This document shows, one piece after another, positions 1 to 9,300 of a stretch of 64,000 bases of DNA. Made by a program: the position numbers and the translations under genes. Location of the stretch: contig LNEU01000018.1 of assembly GCA_001464355.1 (NCBI GenBank), forward strand, positions 124,001-188,000. The letters run 5' to 3'. Numbering within the stretch: position 1 is the stretch's first letter; each line of letters begins with the position of its first letter. The notes under the pieces are model-generated. The model did not search any database. It was not told the origin of the DNA and saw only the letters and a list, made by a program, of their open reading frames with translations. Origin of the DNA: Burkholderiales bacterium Ga0077544. Lineage in GTDB: Bacteria > Pseudomonadota > Gammaproteobacteria > Burkholderiales > Burkholderiaceae_D.

Positions 1-786
1 GAGAAAAAGCAGTTTTTCCTTTGTTATCAACCGCAAGTGCTGGCATCGGATGGACGCACGGTGTGCCTGGAAGCGCTCATTCGCTGGCAGCATCCGACTT
101 ACGGCCTGGTGATGCCTGACCGGTTTATTCAGCTGGCAGAATCTATGGGGCTGATCGCTTCAATCGGCGCATGGGTCATCGACTCTGCATGCGAGCAGCT
201 GGCATGCTGGCGCGTCATGGGCTTTGAAGAAATCAGGGTCGCGGTCAATCTTTCGGCGCAGCAGTTGCTGGATCCCGATCTTGAAGAGACCGTCACCCGG
301 GCGCTAGAGCGCTCCAGCCTGTCGGGCAGTGATCTTGAACTGGAGATTACGGAATCCGTCCTGATGCAAGATCCCGAGAGATCCATAGAGCGGCTCGCCG
401 CGCTGCGCAAACTCGGTGTGCGATTGTCGATTGATGATTTCGGTACAGGATATTCTTCATTGGGTTATCTGAGGGTGCTCCCCGTACATGCATTCAAGCT
501 GGATCGCAGCTTTGTGCGGGATATCGGCAACGGCGGAAAAGATCTGGAAATTTGCGCGACGTCGATTGGACTCGCGAAAAATCTGGGGCTGGAAATTGTC
601 GCCGAGGGAGTGGAAACCGAAGCGCAAATGCAGCAACTGCGCACATTGGGTTGCCATCTGCTGCAAGGCTACTTTTTTGCTAAACCGCTCATTGTGGAAG
701 CGGCCAGCCACTTCCTCACATCCTGCTCACATAAAGTGCTAATGCCGCCAGAAGAGATACAGATGACATTGGGCCTGGCAGGCTGA
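1..786 (+). CDS. EAL-domain cyclic-di-GMP phosphodiesterase, C-terminal part (5' truncated by window edge)
   Basis: Frame is open from base 1 (EKKQFFLCYQPQV); motifs EALIRWQHP, ELEITESVLM, IDDFGTGYSSLGYL, VAEGVETEAQ, GYFFAKPL are typical of EAL domains. Confidence 0.93.
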   Translation, partial: EKKQFFLCYQPQVLASDGRTVCLEALIRWQHPTYGLVMPDRFIQLAESMGLIASIGAWVIDSACEQLACWRVMGFEEIRVAVNLSAQQLLDPDLEETVTRALERSSLSGSDLELEITESVLMQDPERSIERLAALRKLGVRLSIDDFGTGYSSLGYLRVLPVHAFKLDRSFVRDIGNGGKDLEICATSIGLAKNLGLEIVAEGVETEAQMQQLRTLGCHLLQGYFFAKPLIVEAASHFLTSCSHKVLMPPEEIQMTLGLAG

Positions 787-865
787 TCTTCGGTCGATTT
801 GCCTGCTTGTAGAAGCTTGTGTATCGACTGCCTGCAGCGCGCTAATGCGCAATATCACCCGCGCG

Positions 866-1174
866 TCACCACAGCGTATAAGTCATGATGAACCCGGCCG
901 ACACCATCGCGGTCAGTGCCACGGCGAACAAGCCTTCGGCGATGCGCGTCAGTAATTGAACCGTGCGCTGGTGTTTGGTGCGTAGCGCCCAGAACACGCA
1001 ATAGGTGCACAGCAGGAAAAACAGCGCGCTCAGGGCAAATATGTCGTCGACAACGGTGGCACCTGTCGTTCGGCGCATCGTTGAGAACAGGGTGATGCCG
1101 GTAATGCATAAACCGGCCATGGTGCCGGAGCTTGATAGCAGATGACGCAGTTCATCTCTCGTGTTGTTGTCCAT
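866..1174 (-). CDS. Small membrane protein, unknown function (DUF2721-like topology); ORF track start at 1270, likely start at 1174 (MDNNTRDEL)
   Basis: ORF with about three hydrophobic segments; internal Met at 1174 more plausible than 1270. Confidence 0.55.
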   Translation of the reverse strand: MDNNTRDELRHLLSSSGTMAGLCITGITLFSTMRRTTGATVVDDIFALSALFFLLCTYCVFWALRTKHQRTVQLLTRIAEGLFAVALTAMVSAGFIMTYTLW

Positions 1175-1362
1175 AGTCGGCCCCCGTGATAGCTCTGCTA
1201 ATAACTCTGGCGGCGGGTTTATGGTTGACGAGGACCTCGCAGAAGTAGCGATGTTGGCGATGAGATTCATCGCGAAACGCCAAACACCACCCTGAAAATA
1301 CCTCCTTGTGTTCTCAGGCTGATGTTTCTTGTATCTGCAACATGGTAAATGACAAGTTACCG

Positions 1363-2382
1363 CTATTTCATCAGGCCTTGAATTAATGCCGCATGAAAAC
1401 GCTCAGGCTGCTGAATTTGCGGTGAATGGCCCAGATCTTCGAATTCAACCAGGGTGGCATTCGGTATCGCGTTCGCGGCTACCTTGCCCAACACTGCATA
1501 ATTACCCAAATTCTTGCGCTGCTCTGGCGGCGCAAAATTTTTGCCGATTGCGGTGTTGTCACGTGTTCCTATCAATAACAGAGTCGGTACCTTCAATGTC
1601 GGGAATTCATACACGACCGGCTGCGTGTACACCATCTCGTAGGTCAGGGCTGAATTCCACGCCACGATGTTTTTACCTTCGCCTGAATACATGCCAGCCT
1701 GCATATCTACCCAACGGTCGAACTCCGGTTTCCACTGGCCGACGTAATAGGTATTTTGCTGATAGTTACGTATGCCCTTGGCATTTGTCTTCAGTTCATT
1801 GGCATACCATTGATCAACCGTCAGATAAGGTACACCCAGTGTTTTCCAGTCTTCCAGACCAATCGGATTGACCATCACAAGCTGATCGGTCTGCTGTGGA
1901 TACAGCAAGGCATAGCGTGTGGCCAGCATGCCACCCATCGAATGACCCATGACCGTGACCCGTGCTATGCCCAGACTGTTCAGCAGAGCGTGCGTATTGG
2001 CCGCGAGTTGATGAAAACTGTATTGATAGTGATCTGGTTTGGTCGACTTGCAGAACCCGATCTGGTCTGGTGCAATGACGCGATAACCTTCACTCGTCAG
2101 TGCCTTGATCGTTCCTTCCCATGTCGCTGCGCAGAAATTTTTTCCATGCATGAGTACTACCGTGCGCCCATTGGATGGCGATGATGGTGTGACATCCATA
2201 TAGCGCATCTGCACATCCTTGCCCTGTGAGGTAAAGGCATAGGTCTTGACTGGATAGGGATAGTCAAAGCCTTGCAACTCTGCGCCATAGCGCGGTCCAT
2301 CTTGTGCCAATGCAATGGCCGGCAAGGCTGTAGCCAGGATGGCGGCGGAAAGAAAAGTACTCAGTTTTGAATGCATGGACAA
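1363..2382 (-). CDS. Alpha/beta hydrolase with signal peptide
   Basis: Signal-like N-terminus; GHSMGG nucleophile elbow, LMHGKNFCAATWEG, LLIGTRDNTAIG, DLGHSPQIQQPERF. Confidence 0.88.
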   Translation of the reverse strand: MSMHSKLSTFLSAAILATALPAIALAQDGPRYGAELQGFDYPYPVKTYAFTSQGKDVQMRYMDVTPSSPSNGRTVVLMHGKNFCAATWEGTIKALTSEGYRVIAPDQIGFCKSTKPDHYQYSFHQLAANTHALLNSLGIARVTVMGHSMGGMLATRYALLYPQQTDQLVMVNPIGLEDWKTLGVPYLTVDQWYANELKTNAKGIRNYQQNTYYVGQWKPEFDRWVDMQAGMYSGEGKNIVAWNSALTYEMVYTQPVVYEFPTLKVPTLLLIGTRDNTAIGKNFAPPEQRKNLGNYAVLGKVAANAIPNATLVEFEDLGHSPQIQQPERFHAALIQGLMK

Positions 2383-2499
2383 GCCTCAGAAAAGTGAATC
2401 GACGGACTTATTGAGTAATCGCCGCCGATTTGGTTCCTGAGCGTAACTGCACGCAGTTGGAAGGAGTCTTTTTATAAGGTAGACAAAATGTGTCTAGGT

Positions 2500-3189
2500 T
2501 TATGGTTGACGAGGAGCTGGTGCATTTTCTGCCAATGCAATTCGTCTCCGCAAGCGTTCGGCTTCGACTGTGTCATCGGCATTTTCTGCGCGCAATAGTT
2601 GTACACCTAACCACGCCAGTAAGGGGCGACGCCAGCCTTGTGCCGAAGCGGTGTCTATTGCGACAGTCAGCACAGCAGGTGTGGCACGATTGCTGCGAAA
2701 CAGGACGCCGGCAGCAACTAGTCTGGCCAGTGGATCTTCTATATTTTGCAGAGCGCCAGAGGCTGCGACGTCGGAACTGGCGCCAGCGACCGTGCGATGC
2801 TGTTCAGGTAGCAAGACGATATCCTGCGGCTTGATTTTGCCGGCCAGATAATCTGCATAGGCGCGTTCTGGCGCGGCAGCATCTGTCCTCAATTTTTCGA
2901 AACCCTCGCATTCTTCAATGACCAGACTGGCGACTCGGCTCGCGCACCGCGTCAGTTCTACCCGGGCCATCAGGTCGGCGCGACCAGTGCGGCTGATCTC
3001 GCTACGCGCCAGATTGAATTCCTGTGTTTCGACGCGAGCATTTCCTTCCAGATAGGCGGCAGTGGCAAGCTCCATTGAATTCTTGGCATTTATCTGCCAT
3101 TCGGGGACGGGCTTGCCGGCACATGCCGCAACTAGTGTGAGTACGCTGATAAATAAGCTGATACGAGAGAAAATCGAGGTGGTTATCAT
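2500..3189 (-). CDS. Putative lipoprotein of MCE/ABC transport operon (track start 3225; likely start at 3189, overlapping the stop of the MCE gene)
   Basis: MITTSIFSRISLFISVLTLVAACAG lipobox-like signal; ATGA-type overlap with upstream MlaD-like gene. Confidence 0.65.
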   Translation of the reverse strand: MITTSIFSRISLFISVLTLVAACAGKPVPEWQINAKNSMELATAAYLEGNARVETQEFNLARSEISRTGRADLMARVELTRCASRVASLVIEECEGFEKLRTDAAAPERAYADYLAGKIKPQDIVLLPEQHRTVAGASSDVAASGALQNIEDPLARLVAAGVLFRSNRATPAVLTVAIDTASAQGWRRPLLAWLGVQLLRAENADDTVEAERLRRRIALAENAPAPRQP

Positions 3190-4172
3190 GGCAGCGTCAA
3201 CTCCGCATCGCGTGCAAACGGCCATTTGCGATTGATCTCGGTGACCAGTTGATCAACCTTGCGCAGGCTGCGATCCACGTCGGTGCGCAACACATCCAGA
3301 TCGCTAGTGGCGAGCTTGGCGTTGGCGCTGATGGCTTGCGCATCGACCAGTACCGCATCGACTTTTTTCAAACTGGCTCTGGCTTCGCTCAACATCGCAT
3401 TGAGCTGCACGATGGTGGCTTGGCTATTGCCATCCTTGCCGAAAATCTGATTGTCGGCTTTAACCAGCAAGCCATCGACTTTGGTCAGCACACTGTTGGC
3501 GCGATCCAGTGTCGCTACCAATTTTTTCGCATCTTTTTCATTGCCCATCAAGCCACCGAGCGCACCGTTCGGGCCGTTGAATTTTTCTGTCAGTGACTGC
3601 AAATTACTCAGACTGGTGCTGAGTGCGGATTCCGCTGCGGTCAGGCCGTTCAGGTTTTCAATCAATTGTTTGGCCGAAGCGACTAACAAGGGAATTTCAG
3701 CCGCGACATCACCGACTAGCAAGGTGCGCTCGGCACCGGCCGGCAACGGTGGATCGGCAGGTACGCCCGTGTAAGCGCGCATCTTGGTACTGCCGACAAT
3801 GCCGCGTTCCATCGCAAACACGCTGGAAGTCCGCAGCCAGTGCGCATCTTTCTCGGCGACATCGACGATCATGCGCGCCTTGCCTTCCTTGCTGAGTTCG
3901 ATACGACTCACGCGCCCGATAGGGAATCCGGAAAATGTCAGATCCATGCCGACCACCACGCCTTCTGAATCGTCAGCCAGCAAAACCAGTTCCTGTGTCG
4001 TTTCGAAAGCGCCGCGCGCATACATCAAGTATGCCGCCGAGCCGCATACCAGCGCGATCAGGAACAGCAACAGGATGCCTGCCTTGAACTCAAGATTTTT
4101 CGGCATCGCCTGCATGCTTGGTGGCGATGATGGGGTCGGTGTTTGGCTAGAATTGTCAGGGCGTTCTTGCAT
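3186..4172 (-). CDS. MlaD/MCE-family substrate-binding protein
   Basis: Single N-terminal TM followed by MCE-type sequence (DDSEGVVVGMDLTFSGFPIGRVSRIEL) and a coiled C-terminal region. Confidence 0.85.
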   Translation of the reverse strand: MQERPDNSSQTPTPSSPPSMQAMPKNLEFKAGILLLFLIALVCGSAAYLMYARGAFETTQELVLLADDSEGVVVGMDLTFSGFPIGRVSRIELSKEGKARMIVDVAEKDAHWLRTSSVFAMERGIVGSTKMRAYTGVPADPPLPAGAERTLLVGDVAAEIPLLVASAKQLIENLNGLTAAESALSTSLSNLQSLTEKFNGPNGALGGLMGNEKDAKKLVATLDRANSVLTKVDGLLVKADNQIFGKDGNSQATIVQLNAMLSEARASLKKVDAVLVDAQAISANAKLATSDLDVLRTDVDRSLRKVDQLVTEINRKWPFARDAELTLP

Positions 4173-4195
4173 GGGTGGTATTTGCCATATAAGGA

Positions 4196-5011
4196 TTAAT
4201 AATAGTTACCCATCAGTGAAGCAACTTCAATCAATAGAATCACGAAGAACAAACGCACCATTGCTGCCAATTCATTCGCGGCTTTGGAGCGACTATGCAG
4301 TGGCGTGTCGCGTGTATCGTACAGCGATGACGCCATCGGACTCAGCGATACTGCCAGACTGAAAAAGATGGTTTTCAGCAAAAAAATCATCGATACCGCA
4401 GGGTTGAAAATTTGTCCCACCACGCGCGTATAACCGGGCAGCGCCCAATGGGTAAAACCATAAATCGACAGATAGGCAAGAATCAGGGAAATTACGCAAC
4501 TCACCACCGCCAGCATCAAGACAGAAAACATGCCCGCCACTGCGCGCGGGAAAAATTCACGGCGTATCGGATCTATCCCTTGTTGTTGCAATAGTGCGAG
4601 ATCGCCACGCCTGCGCATTTCAGCCAGTTCCACGCCATCCGGCAAGGTGCGGCGCAAGGCAACGAATAATGCTGCTGTCAGCGGGATCAGCTCCAGTACC
4701 AATACGCGCACCACCATTTCCAGCGCATATTTGGAAAGACCGTAACTCAAGGCTGTGACAACCACGATGCGAATCAGGATCAGGCTGATCAAAGAAGTCA
4801 GCACCGTAAACCAGATCAGGTTCTGCGTCGTACCGAGTACGATCTGATAGGCAATCGCATGCCGGTTCTCGCGCTGATAGGTAGCCGGCGACAATGCCAG
4901 TGATAACACCAGCATGCCGAACAGCACGATGCGCCAGCCGCTGATCAGCCAGCGCAAGGTTGTGCGACCTATATGCCAGAAAGTGCTGAAGGGAGATGCT
5001 TTCATAGTCAT
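4196..5011 (-). CDS. MlaE-family ABC transporter permease
   Basis: Polytopic protein with MlaE-like sequence (LELIPLTAALFVALRR...ELAEMRRRGDLALLQQQGIDPIRREFFPR). Confidence 0.85.
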   Translation of the reverse strand: MTMKASPFSTFWHIGRTTLRWLISGWRIVLFGMLVLSLALSPATYQRENRHAIAYQIVLGTTQNLIWFTVLTSLISLILIRIVVVTALSYGLSKYALEMVVRVLVLELIPLTAALFVALRRTLPDGVELAEMRRRGDLALLQQQGIDPIRREFFPRAVAGMFSVLMLAVVSCVISLILAYLSIYGFTHWALPGYTRVVGQIFNPAVSMIFLLKTIFFSLAVSLSPMASSLYDTRDTPLHSRSKAANELAAMVRLFFVILLIEVASLMGNYY

Positions 5012-5167
5012 GCAAACATGGTAGCAGCGAAACGCGCGTGTCTATATGCGCGTGTCCATATATAAGTCGAATAATTGCTCGCCAGCTTTTGACTTTGCCG
5101 CAAGATCGCACCACACTGGATCTTTATCGATGGCAACGCAGATGTTTTTAGTCGTCACATTCAACTC

Positions 5168-5932
5168 ATGAATTTTTTCACTCCCGAACGCATTGCAAAG
5201 ACCCGGGCGCTTGCGCAGGGCGGCAAGCCTTTCATCTTTGATGATGGTGATATGCGTACCTTGCATTTCAATGAGCAGGTCGTGCAAAGCGCAATGCGTT
5301 TGTCGGCTCCGGACGAGTTGGTAATTCCGTATACGCAGGCGATGGCTGGATTCCTGTCCCTGCATCCGCTGCCGCAGCACATCCTGATGATAGGTTTGGG
5401 CGGCGGTTCCCTCGCCAAATACTGTTACCGGCACCTTCCGTTGGCACGCATCACCGTACTGGAATCGAATGCCGATGTGTTGTTGCTGCGAGATCAATTC
5501 CTGATTCCGCCGGATGACGCACGCTTGCGCGTAATACAGGTAGATGCGATTCCGTACATCGAGAACCTGGCGGTCGGTTCGGTCGATGTGATCATGCTGG
5601 ATGGCTTTGATGCGGAAGGCGTGTCGGCTACGCTACGCTCACCGGAATTTTTCATGAACTGCAAAGCCATTCTCGCCGATCGCGGTGTATTAATCATCAA
5701 CATGGGTGATCAACACGACCATATAGTCGGCACCGTGACGCAGGGGCAGGCCGTGTTTGGTGCATTCCATCACTGGTGGTTCAAGCTGGTAACGGATAAC
5801 AGTCATGTGGCGGTGGCCGTGAATGCCGCAGATGATGCAATCAGCGATGCGTGCTTAAGAAATGTGGCACTGAAAATCGGCGAACAGTTTTCACTCGAAC
5901 TTGTTTATCCAAAGAATTTGACGCCGGAATAA
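5168..5932 (+). CDS. Spermidine synthase-like / class I SAM-fold transferase
   Basis: HILMIGLGGGSLAKYCYRHLPLARITVLESNADV; DVIMLDGFDAEGV; lacks a recognisable N-terminal spermidine synthase domain. Confidence 0.75.
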   Translation: MNFFTPERIAKTRALAQGGKPFIFDDGDMRTLHFNEQVVQSAMRLSAPDELVIPYTQAMAGFLSLHPLPQHILMIGLGGGSLAKYCYRHLPLARITVLESNADVLLLRDQFLIPPDDARLRVIQVDAIPYIENLAVGSVDVIMLDGFDAEGVSATLRSPEFFMNCKAILADRGVLIINMGDQHDHIVGTVTQGQAVFGAFHHWWFKLVTDNSHVAVAVNAADDAISDACLRNVALKIGEQFSLELVYPKNLTPE

Positions 5933-6173
5933 AATTCCCCTGCGCGGCACCGAAGAGCTGTTACCCTCTTTGCGATTGGTGCGATGAAACAGAGCTTCGG
6001 AGATATTCGCTACGTAATTCACTGCAACAGGTGCTTAATCGACGTGATTCGATGGCATCGCGATCTTGCCGCAAATCAAATAGTCGGGAACTACTGCTCA
6101 TTTTTCGCCTCCAATTGAGCAAAATATGGACCACCATGTCAATCTAAAAGCCGCATAAGCGGGAGGAAAAAAT

Positions 6174-6338
6174 ATGGTCAGTACTATCCTGACGCATGCC
6201 AAACCGGCATGTGCAGTGCGATCTTTCGCCGCCCGTACAGTTCAGTTGCTTCGCATCAGAGTACCCGATGCGCATCTGAATCCAGTTACTCATTCGATAC
6301 ATATCGAAGGTGAAAAAAGCGGGGGCGTCTTTGCTTAA
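6174..6338 (+). CDS. Putative 54 aa small ORF upstream of and overlapping the glucan synthase start (not in the ORF track)
   Basis: ATG preceded by GGGAGGAAAAAAT; open to TAA at 6336-6338; translation MVSTILTHAKPACAVRSFAARTVQLLRIRVPDAHLNPVTHSIHIEGEKSGGVFA; overlaps the GTG start at 6310 by 29 bp. Confidence 0.35.
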   Translation: MVSTILTHAKPACAVRSFAARTVQLLRIRVPDAHLNPVTHSIHIEGEKSGGVFA

Positions 6339-9300
6339 TTCCATTCTTCAATATCTTCGATTTGGTTCCTTAGCCCGAATTGACGAGAACTTTCCCGACG
6401 AGCCGCCGCGCGTAGAAATTTTCAGCGCGGAAAAACTTGAGTCCCACGCGATCCATTTGGCGACTATTCAAAAAATAGGTGCCGCGCCACATCGCATGTC
6501 GATTTCTGCGTTGGCGCGCGCAGATGGTCGTACATTGATTGCGGCACATGCCGCGATAGGGCGCGCTGCTGGCGAGCGCCGTGCGATTACGTCAGCGGCG
6601 GAATGGCTGCTCGATAATCTGCATGTGGTGCAAGAAAACGTGTCGGGCGTGGTCGAAAACATGTCCCGCCGCGTATACAAATCATTGCCCAAGCTGATGG
6701 ACGGCGAATATGCCGGCATGCCGAGAATTTATGCCTTGTGCCAGGAATTTGCCGCACACACTGATAATCACTTTGATACCGATTTATTTCTGCGTTTTGT
6801 CAGTGCGTATCAACGCGTACAAGCGTTGACGATGGCCGAGCTGTGGACCTTGCCTGTGGTCATGCGTGCAGTCTTGCTCATGCATTTGCGTCGGGTGGCA
6901 ATGCGTGTGGTCAGAGCACAGGCAGCACGGCAAGCTGCCGACGATCTGGCCAATGAGCTGATCGCAATAGCACAAAAGACACCGGAAAAGGAGCAGCCGG
7001 CGATTGTGTTGCCTGCCGGACATTTGCGTCAGCCTTTTGTCGTACAACTGGTGCAACGCCTGCGTTACCAGCAACCGGGTTTTACGCCCTTGCTGGATGC
7101 GCTCGGTACGCGACTGGTCGATCAGAATCTGACCATTGACGATCTGGTATTGCGCGAGCATACAACGCAAGTTGCCTCCAATCAGACCATACGCAACATC
7201 ATCACCAGCATGCGCGGCATTGCAGCTTTCGATTGGCGTACATTTTTTGAATCGGTGAGTCTGGTCGAACAAAGACTGCAAACCTTGCCGGCTTATGCTG
7301 TACTGGATTTTCTGACGCGCGATCGCTATCGCAACATCATTCAGCAAATCGCACTGAATGCACGCTATTCGGAGCAACAGATTGCCGATGCATTGGTACG
7401 CAAGATCGAGTATCACCGCAGCCAGATGCAGCATGACGAGATCGTTGCCGATGAACGCGCGCTCGATCCCGGCCATTATCTGCTGGCCGGCGGCCGCAAT
7501 GACCTCGAAGCTGAACTGGGTTATCAGCCGCATTTTTCACAAAAATTCAAGCGTCATTACATTGCGCACGCCAGCCTGTATTACCCGCTGACGATTATTA
7601 CTCTGGCTTGTGTTTTGCTAGCACTTCCATTGCTGAGCGTGCACGACAATACAGTGCCGGATATTGCCTTGGCATTGCTGATCATGGCCGGATTTTTCCC
7701 CGCATCCGATATTGCGATTACGGTGGCAAACAAGATATTGATGCGACTGTTCTGGCCGCGTCATTTACCGCGCCTTGAGCTGGAAGATATTTCGGCAAGC
7801 CTGCGTACATTTGTCGCCGTTCCGGTGATGTTGACCAGCGAAGAGGGGATAGAGGAAGAAGTACGCCAACTGGAAGCGCATTACCTTGCCAATCCGGACG
7901 GTGAAGTTTATTTCACGCTGCTGTCGGATTGGGCAGATGCGAAACAAGAGCATATGCCGCAGGATATTTACCTGCTGGAAAAAGCACGCAGGGATATCGC
8001 TGAATTGAACGCCCGTTATGGCCCTAGTGTCAGCGGTCAGACGCGTTTTTATATCTTGCACAGGAAGCGTTTGTGGAATGCAGCGGAAGGTCGCTGGATG
8101 GGATGGGAACGCAAGCGCGGCAAGTTGCATGAATTTAATCGATTGCTGCGCGATGCGCACGATACCTCGTTTTTGCTTGATGCAATTGCGTTGCCGCAAA
8201 CTGTACGTTACGTGATTACGCTGGATGCCGATACGCGCATGCCTATCGGCGCCTTGCGCGCTTTGGTGGGTGTTGCTGCACATCCATTGAACCAGCCGCG
8301 CCATGATCCGAAAACCGGTCAGGTGATAGAAGGTTACGGCATCCTGCAGCCGCGCATCACACCGACTTTGCCGATGCGGCAGGAGCGCACATTGTATCGA
8401 CGCTTTTTCTCGGCACGCGGTGGCATCGATCCGTACGGCGGTGCAGTACCTGATGTGTACCAGGATGTATTTGGCTGGGGTAGCTATTCCGGCAAGGGTT
8501 TGTACGATGTCGACGCGTTCGAACGTGCGCTTGCCGGCAAGGTGCCGGAAAACACCATGCTCAGCCACGATCTGTTTGAAGGTGCGTTGGCGCGGGTGGC
8601 GCTGGTCAACGATGTAGAGTTATTTGAAGACTTCCCGTCGCATGTCGAAGAAGCCGCTGCACGTCAGCATCGCTGGACGCGTGGTGATTGGCAATTGCTG
8701 CCGTGGCTGCTGAATGGCGGTCGCGCGTCTATGTCTATTATCGATCGATTGAAGATCGTCGATAACATGCGGCGCTCCCTGATGGCGCCGGCGATTCTGG
8801 CCCTGCTGGTGACGGCGTTCTGTCTGCAATCTTCACCGATCTGGCCGTGGCTGGTGCTGGGCATAGTCGGCCTGGCTGCGCCCTCGGTATTCCAGTTTGT
8901 ATCCGATCTGCTGCCGCATCGCGATGACCTGTCATTCAAGGCGCACTGGCGGCGCGGGCTGGCCGTGTTGCCTGACACTGTTGCAGTGGTATTCATTTCG
9001 CTGGCGGTGCTGGCGCAACATGCGTGGCTGATGCTGGATGCGATATTCCGCACCTTGGTGCGCCTGATGTTTACGCGCAGGAAGTTATTGCAATGGGTAA
9101 CCTCGGCCCAGGTCAGAAAATCCAAGCAATATTCGATTTCCAGTTTTGCATGGCGTGGGCGCATGGGGGTGCTGCTGGCGCTGGCGATAACCGGGATTGT
9201 GTATCTGGCCAATCCGGATCGCTGGACGCTGGTGCTGCCGCTCTGTTTGCTGTGGCTCTTGAGTCCGCTTATTGCACGCTGGATCAGTCTGCCGCCGGTC

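Noticed and set aside
6784-7533. 249 aa antisense ORF (and others) inside the glucan synthase gene
   Set aside because: Sense ORF is continuous with family motifs across the whole length.
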